Assembly: GCF_027922425.1 (NCBI RefSeq)
Contig: NZ_BSFQ01000005.1
Coordinates: forward strand, 62,001-126,000
Length of the DNA stretch: 64,000 bases
DNA from: Pseudonocardia halophobica
GTDB taxonomy: Bacteria; Actinomycetota; Actinomycetes; Mycobacteriales; Pseudonocardiaceae
Reading direction: 5' to 3'
Each line of letters opens with the position of its first letter. Within the stretch, counting starts at the first letter, position 1. The notes beneath the pieces were generated by a model. It searched no databases, was not told where the DNA came from, and saw nothing but the letters and a program-made list of their open reading frames with translations. A program made the translations under genes and the position numbers. Below are positions 59,859 through 64,000 of this stretch, in pieces.

Positions 59859-60153
59859 TTGGGGTGGACGCACGCCCCCTGACGCACTCGTCCGCCGCAC
59901 CGTCTGGTGTGTTCCGGACGAGCGGTCGGGGGGCGGCGTCGTCTTCCGACCCGTTCGACCTCGGTGCGCAACCCAGGAGGAGCGCTCGATGCGGCCAGCA
60001 TCGCGGATCTCCCGGGTCTGATCCGGTCGACACGAGCTCATTGATCTTCGTAGCCTCGGATGAGTGGGCCGGGATACTGCCGTGGATTCGACGGCTCCGA
60101 CCTGTTCCTGTCAGAGAATTCGCCTCGATGACGTTCGACGGACCCTCGCCCTC

Positions 60154-60540
60154 ATGCCCGTCACGCTGCCGCTGTCAGTGACCGGTCGCCTACGCCTGGC
60201 CCGTTTCGTCGTCGACGACGGATGGCCGCTGCGCAGCGCTGTGGACCGCTTCGATATCTCGGTGACCGCGGCCAAGCGATGGGCGACCGCTACCGGCTCC
60301 ACGGCCCGGCCGGGCTGGTCGACTGGTCCTCCCGCCCCCGGCAGCGCCCGTGCCGAACTCCGACCCGGGTCGAGCGACGCACCGTCAAGACCGAGCCGCC
60401 GCAGCTGGGGCCCACCCGGATCACGAGCCTGCTGCGGCAAGCCGTTCCATCGTGTACACGGTCCTGCGCCGGTACCGGATCCCGCGGCCGGCCGAGCTCG
60501 ACCGCGCCACCGGAACCATGATCCGCAACACGGTCCGTGC
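60154..60540 (+). pseudogene. IS481-family transposase N-terminal fragment, frameshifted
   Basis: Three frames in succession encode the N-terminal helix-turn-helix part of an IS481 transposase: PLSVTGRLRLARFVVDDGWP and AAKRW, then DRYRLHGPAGLVDWSSRP and RTVKTEPPQLGPTRI, then SIVYTVLRRYRIPRPAELDR and ATGTMIRN. Each junction needs one added base. The DDE catalytic core, which should follow, is absent, so the element is dead. The surrounding inverted repeats are not recognisable. Confidence 0.8.
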
Positions 60541-60844
60541 CGGCGCGCTGGATGGAGTGGTGACCGCGAGCGCCTGTGTCGGCAAGGTTGTTTGCGATTG
60601 CTCAATAAGGTCACTGAAAGGTCTTGCGGTGGCGCGGCCGGACAGGCGGGGCGGTCACTCGCTCCTTGCCGTGACGGCGTCCGTACGCGCGCCGGGGCGT
60701 CGAAGGCTGAGCGGTCGCCGGGGTCGTGTCTGATCGGCACCTTCCTGCGGGCATCGCGCCGCGGGGGCGGGGAACGGCGGCCTTTCGCGATGTCGGATCC
60801 GGAGGTGCGGGTCTGCAAAAGGCCTGTGGCGTAGCGCACTAGAT

Positions 60845-60854
60845 GGGTATACTC
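60845..60854 (+). promoter_or_regulatory. SAGKNNMCTS box (site 18)
   Basis: GGGTATACTC contains TATACT, a strong -10 match, about 120 bases before the binding-protein gene. Confidence 0.45.
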
Positions 60855-60976
60855 TGCTGCACCGTCGGGTGGATCGACGCGGAGCCCAGGCGTCTCGTGC
60901 GCCTCGTCCGTCTCGCCGACCCGTCCTTGCAGGCTCGAGCGTCCCGGGTCCGAAGGACTCACAACGATGTGGACAG

Positions 60977-62578
60977 GTGAACGTGATCGGCTTATCGAAG
61001 ACACGAACCGCGGTGCGCGCGTTCGTGCTGGCGGCCGTCGTGGCGCTGGCGGCCGCCGGCTGCGGCACAGGGACCCAGCAGCAGTCCACGGGAGACTGGC
61101 GGACTGACGCCGACCGGGGGGCCATCCTGCGAGCCGGCGCCCGATTGACGCCCGCGTGGGTCAGCAAGACCTTTGATCCGCTGAAGTCCATCGGAGGGTC
61201 GGACATCGTCCTGGATCGCCTGATCTACGGGACGCTCACCGGGAAGAACGCCGCCGGCCAGCCGACCCCGTGGCTCGTCGAGTCCTGGAGCCAGCCGGAA
61301 CCGACGGTGCTGGACCTGAAGGTCCGGCAGGGCGTGACCTTCCACGACGGGTCGCCGTTCACAGCGGAGGCCGTGAAGGCCGGGCTCGACCGCAACCGGA
61401 GCGCGGGGTCGCCGTACGCGGCCTCGCTGGCCGCGATCTCGTCCATCGAGCTCCCGGACGCGAACACGGTGCGCCTCGTGACGTCCCGACCGGCGTCGGG
61501 CGCGTTGCTGTTGACCCTGTCCGGTCGCGAGGGCCTGATCCCGGGCCCGGCGAGCCTGGCCGACCCGGACTCGATGGCGACGAACCCGATCGGTGCCGGA
61601 CCCTTCCAGATCCTGGAGTGGCGTCAGGGCGAGTCGATGAAGCTGCGCGCCTACCCGGGCTACTACGACAAGGACCAGTACCTCGTCGCCGGCATCGATT
61701 TCGTCAACGTCAACGACGAGGTGTCGGCGCGCAACGCGGTGCTCGCGGGCGACATCGACGTCGGCTTCGTCGACGCCGAGGGCGTCCCGGCGTTGACGGC
61801 GAATCCCGGCACGGCCGTCGCGGTGAACCAGAGTGACGCCGCGTACTACGTCAACATCAACCTCACCACGCAGAACCCGCCGCTGGCCGACGTTCGCGTC
61901 CGCCAGGCGATCAACACCGCAGTGAACCGTGACCAGATCGCCTCGGCCGTGATCGGAGCCGGCTCCGCGCCGGCCTGGCAGCTCTTCCCCCAGGGCTACC
62001 CCGGTCATGACCCTGCGCTGGAGAAGCGGTACGCCTACGACCCGGCGAGGGCGCGGCAGATGCTCGCGGACGCCGGTTACCCCAACGGCTTCGACATGAA
62101 GCTCTACGCCGTCTCCACGACACCGTCCATCACCCGCACGACGGAGATCGTCGCGGCGAACCTGAACGACGTCGGGATCCGCACCCAGATCGTCGCCGGG
62201 ACCAGCTGGGTCCAGGACTACGCGATCGATAGGAAGGGCGACGCCGCGGTCGGCACCTGGCTGCCCCGCACGGACCCCACGCTGACCTTCCAGAGCCTGT
62301 TCGGTGGGGTCGGGACGCTGAACGTCGGCAAGTACTCCAGCCCCGAGCTGAACGGGATCGTCGACCAGGCTCAGGGGGTCACCGACTCCGCGGCGGCGGA
62401 CACGCTGCTCAAGCAGGCGTCCGGCTACGTCGTCGACCAGGCGCTGGAGGTCCCGATCGCCTACATGCCGTCGCTGTGGGGCTACTCGCAGAAGATCGGC
62501 CTGCGCGACGGGACCCTGCGCGACCACGGAAACCTGGGTCAGGGCCTCGACTTCACCTCGGTGTACGTGAAGCGATGA
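60977..62578 (+). CDS. ABC transporter substrate-binding lipoprotein (peptide/nickel family)
   Basis: A 533-residue family-5 extracellular binding protein. The signal peptide ends in lipobox AAGC with Cys29. Marks are LIYGTLTGKNAAGQPTPWLVESW, VRQGVTFHDGSPFTAEAVKAGLDR, and NTAVNRDQIASAV. GTG at 60977 or the next GTG six bases later is the start. It binds oligopeptides or other medium-size solutes outside the cell for the permeases downstream. A role in importing the pathway substrate is possible but only suggested by the nearby box. Confidence 0.92.
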   Translation: MNVIGLSKTRTAVRAFVLAAVVALAAAGCGTGTQQQSTGDWRTDADRGAILRAGARLTPAWVSKTFDPLKSIGGSDIVLDRLIYGTLTGKNAAGQPTPWLVESWSQPEPTVLDLKVRQGVTFHDGSPFTAEAVKAGLDRNRSAGSPYAASLAAISSIELPDANTVRLVTSRPASGALLLTLSGREGLIPGPASLADPDSMATNPIGAGPFQILEWRQGESMKLRAYPGYYDKDQYLVAGIDFVNVNDEVSARNAVLAGDIDVGFVDAEGVPALTANPGTAVAVNQSDAAYYVNINLTTQNPPLADVRVRQAINTAVNRDQIASAVIGAGSAPAWQLFPQGYPGHDPALEKRYAYDPARARQMLADAGYPNGFDMKLYAVSTTPSITRTTEIVAANLNDVGIRTQIVAGTSWVQDYAIDRKGDAAVGTWLPRTDPTLTFQSLFGGVGTLNVGKYSSPELNGIVDQAQGVTDSAAADTLLKQASGYVVDQALEVPIAYMPSLWGYSQKIGLRDGTLRDHGNLGQGLDFTSVYVKR

Positions 62579-62624
62579 GCCCCATGACCATGAGTACCGG
62601 AAACCGGAAGGGGGGCGAGCGGAC

Positions 62625-63572
62625 GTGCCCGTACAGTTCATCCTCCGAAGGTTGATCAGCGTCATTCCCGTGTTGTTCATCGTCTCCATCGGTGTCTTCA
62701 GCCTGACCTACCTGATCCCGGGCGACGCCGCCGTGACCCTTGCGGGGGACACAGCCACCCCGGAGCGGATCGAGCAGATCCGGCAGGAGCTGGGGCTCGA
62801 CCGACCGATGCTCGTGCAGTACTTCTCCTGGCTGGGGGGTGTGCTGCAGGGCAACCTCGGTACCTCGATCTACGCGAACCAGTCGGTCGGCGACGAGCTG
62901 CTCCGACGGTTCCCGGTCACCTTCAGCCTCGCCGTCGGCGCCATGCTGTTCACCCTGATCTTCGGTATCGCGGCCGGTGTCCTGGCCGCGCGCAAGCCGA
63001 ACAGCTGGGTGGACCGCCTGGTGCAGGCGGGCTCCAGCGTGGGCATCGCGATGCCCAGCTTCTGGATCGCGTTGATCCTCGTGCTGATCTTCGCGGTGAA
63101 CCTGGGCTGGCTGCCCGCCGTCGGTTACGTCGCCCCCACCGTCTCCTTCGTGGGCTGGCTGAAGAGCATCATCCTGCCGTCGATCGCGCTGGGTGTGGGC
63201 GGCGCGTCGGTCGTCGCGAGACAGCTCCGCGGCTCGCTCATGGACGTGCTGACCCTGGACTACGTCCGCACCGCAAAGGCGCGGGGCATCTCGCCCCGGG
63301 CCATCGTCCTCAAGCACGCGCTGAAGAACGCGATGGTCCCGGTGCTGACCGTGCTCGGCGTCCAGGCCGCGTACCTGCTCGGCGGCACGGTGATCGTCGA
63401 GCAGATCTTCGGCATCCCGGGAGTGGGCAAGTACGTCTACGACTCGCTGTTCACCCTCGACCTGCCGGTGGTCCAGGGATCGGTCATCTTCATCGCGCTG
63501 CTGGTCATCCTGGTCAACCTCCTGGTCGACATCTCCTACGGTCTGGTCAACCCGAAAGCGAGGCAGACGTGA
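62625..63572 (+). CDS. ABC transporter permease, DppB/OppB type
   Basis: A 315-residue inner-membrane permease with six predicted transmembrane segments. The N-terminal signature is FILRRLISVIPVLFIVSIGVFSLTYLIPGD (in part), the segment RQELGLDRPMLVQYFSWLGG follows, and the EAA loop lies in DYVRTAKARGISPRAIVLKHALKNAM. GTG start. Its stop overlaps the GTG of the next permease. Confidence 0.94.
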   Translation: MPVQFILRRLISVIPVLFIVSIGVFSLTYLIPGDAAVTLAGDTATPERIEQIRQELGLDRPMLVQYFSWLGGVLQGNLGTSIYANQSVGDELLRRFPVTFSLAVGAMLFTLIFGIAAGVLAARKPNSWVDRLVQAGSSVGIAMPSFWIALILVLIFAVNLGWLPAVGYVAPTVSFVGWLKSIILPSIALGVGGASVVARQLRGSLMDVLTLDYVRTAKARGISPRAIVLKHALKNAMVPVLTVLGVQAAYLLGGTVIVEQIFGIPGVGKYVYDSLFTLDLPVVQGSVIFIALLVILVNLLVDISYGLVNPKARQT

Positions 63573-64000
63573 CCGCCACGCTGAGCCCTCCCACCATCGA
63601 GAGCCCGGCCCCCCGGCGTCGGGGGTCCGGACGGCTGCTGCGCCGGTTCGCCCGCAACAAGTGGGGTGGCGTCGCCGCGGTCTACCTCGTGCTGCTCGTC
63701 CTGGTGGCGATCTTCGCCCCGCTCGTCGCACCCATGGACCCGCTGGCCCAGGACCTCAACGCGGTGAACCAGCCGCCGTCGGCCGCCCACTGGCTGGGTG
63801 CGGACGACGTGGGTCGGGACATCCTGAGCCGGATCATCTACGGCAGCCGGGTCTCGTTGATCGCGGGTGTGTCCTCGGTCCTGTTGTCCCTGCTCGTCGC
63901 GCTGCCGATCGGGCTGGTCGCCGGCTACGTCGGTGGGCTCGTCGACACCGTCGTGATGCGTCTCGGCGACGCGCTGCAGACGCTGCCCGCGCTCGTGCTG
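63569..64000 (+). CDS. ABC transporter permease, DppC/OppC type (partial)
   Basis: The first 144 codons of the second permease; the gene runs off the window. A cytoplasmic N-terminus rich in Pro and Arg leads to the first membrane helix (GGVAAVYLVLLVLVAIFAPLV), then the family motif HWLGADDVGRDILSRIIYGSRVSL and another helix. The GTG overlaps the upstream stop (GTGA). It would form a heterodimeric channel with the DppB-type partner; ATPase genes should follow. Confidence 0.9.
   Translation, partial: MTATLSPPTIESPAPRRRGSGRLLRRFARNKWGGVAAVYLVLLVLVAIFAPLVAPMDPLAQDLNAVNQPPSAAHWLGADDVGRDILSRIIYGSRVSLIAGVSSVLLSLLVALPIGLVAGYVGGLVDTVVMRLGDALQTLPALVL

Larger units (their letters stand above)
59815..60976. 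other. Gene-poor region with IS481 relic and promoter of the ABC operon
   Basis: The stretch holds the hairpin of the upstream gene, a decayed transposase fragment and a final promoter box. I see no intact gene and no clear terminal inverted repeats or target-site duplication. The stretch near 60590-60620 (GATTGCTCAATAAGG) is locally AT-rich. This looks like the boundary between the catabolic cluster and an unrelated transporter operon. Confidence 0.5.

Noticed and set aside
1..64000. CRISPR arrays, tRNA or rRNA genes, prophage or plasmid origin
   Set aside because: I saw no regularly spaced repeats, no tRNA-like cloverleaf and no replication or phage structural genes on either strand.

Overview
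The window is very GC-rich (roughly 70% by eye), uses GTG and TTG starts freely, and carries families typical of catabolic actinomycetes: FadR-type regulators, MaoC hot-dog hydratases, DUF35 proteins with thiolase-like partners, paired acyl-CoA dehydrogenases, a mycofactocin-type SDR, SnoaL-like proteins and an IS481 relic. It looks like a Pseudonocardia/Rhodococcus/Amycolatopsis-like chromosome or large plasmid, but no 16S, tRNA or other taxonomic marker is present.

Layout. Positions 1-9 kb hold tailoring oxidoreductases (two SDRs, two aldo/keto reductases of which one is frameshifted, an MpaB-like oxygenase, an alcohol dehydrogenase), a SnoaL-like protein and an MFS carrier. From 9 to 24.7 kb lie an MFS carrier, a FadR-type regulator and a long co-directional beta-oxidation block: acyl-CoA dehydrogenase, thiolase, acyl-CoA ligase, SDR, flavin-dependent oxidoreductase, double hot-dog hydratase, a small unknown protein, DUF35 protein, thiolase-like aldolase, two hot-dog hydratase subunits, enoyl-CoA hydratase and another MFS carrier. 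From 24.7 to 29.5 kb come two SnoaL-like proteins, a cupin, a GMC oxidoreductase and a mycofactocin-type SDR. From 29.5 to 36.2 kb there is a self-contained organosulfur island: MetNIQ-type ABC importer, DszA/NtaA-like and DszC/SfnB-like flavoenzymes, a thioredoxin-like protein and an Rrf2 regulator. A soluble histidine kinase/response regulator pair follows, then (38.9-59.8 kb) aldehyde dehydrogenase, acyl-CoA dehydrogenases, CoA ligase, hot-dog hydratase, a frameshifted ABM-type monooxygenase, two CaiB-type CoA-transferases, an adjacent large/small acyl-CoA dehydrogenase pair, a second nearly identical FadR-type regulator, thiolase, SDRs, an APH-family protein and an enoyl-CoA hydratase. The window ends with an IS481 transposase relic and a peptide-type ABC importer that runs off the edge.

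Function as a whole (inference). The genes form a peripheral and beta-oxidation-like pathway for a bulky, probably alicyclic or terpenoid/steroid-like compound: uptake by MFS carriers, oxidation by oxygenase/GMC/SDR/AKR enzymes, CoA activation by ligases or CoA-transferases, dehydrogenation by acyl-CoA dehydrogenases, hydration by hot-dog hydratases, and chain cleavage by thiolases and by a DUF35/Ltp2-like aldolase module. The substrate cannot be read from the sequence.

Regulation. Nearly every catabolic transcription unit is preceded by a palindromic 10-mer of form SAGKNNMCTS that overlaps a plausible -10 element. Two almost identical FadR-type regulators each carry the same variant (GAGGCTATTC) directly before an apparently leaderless start codon. 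The sulfur island lacks this motif and instead has an AT-rich pair of interleaved inverted repeats.
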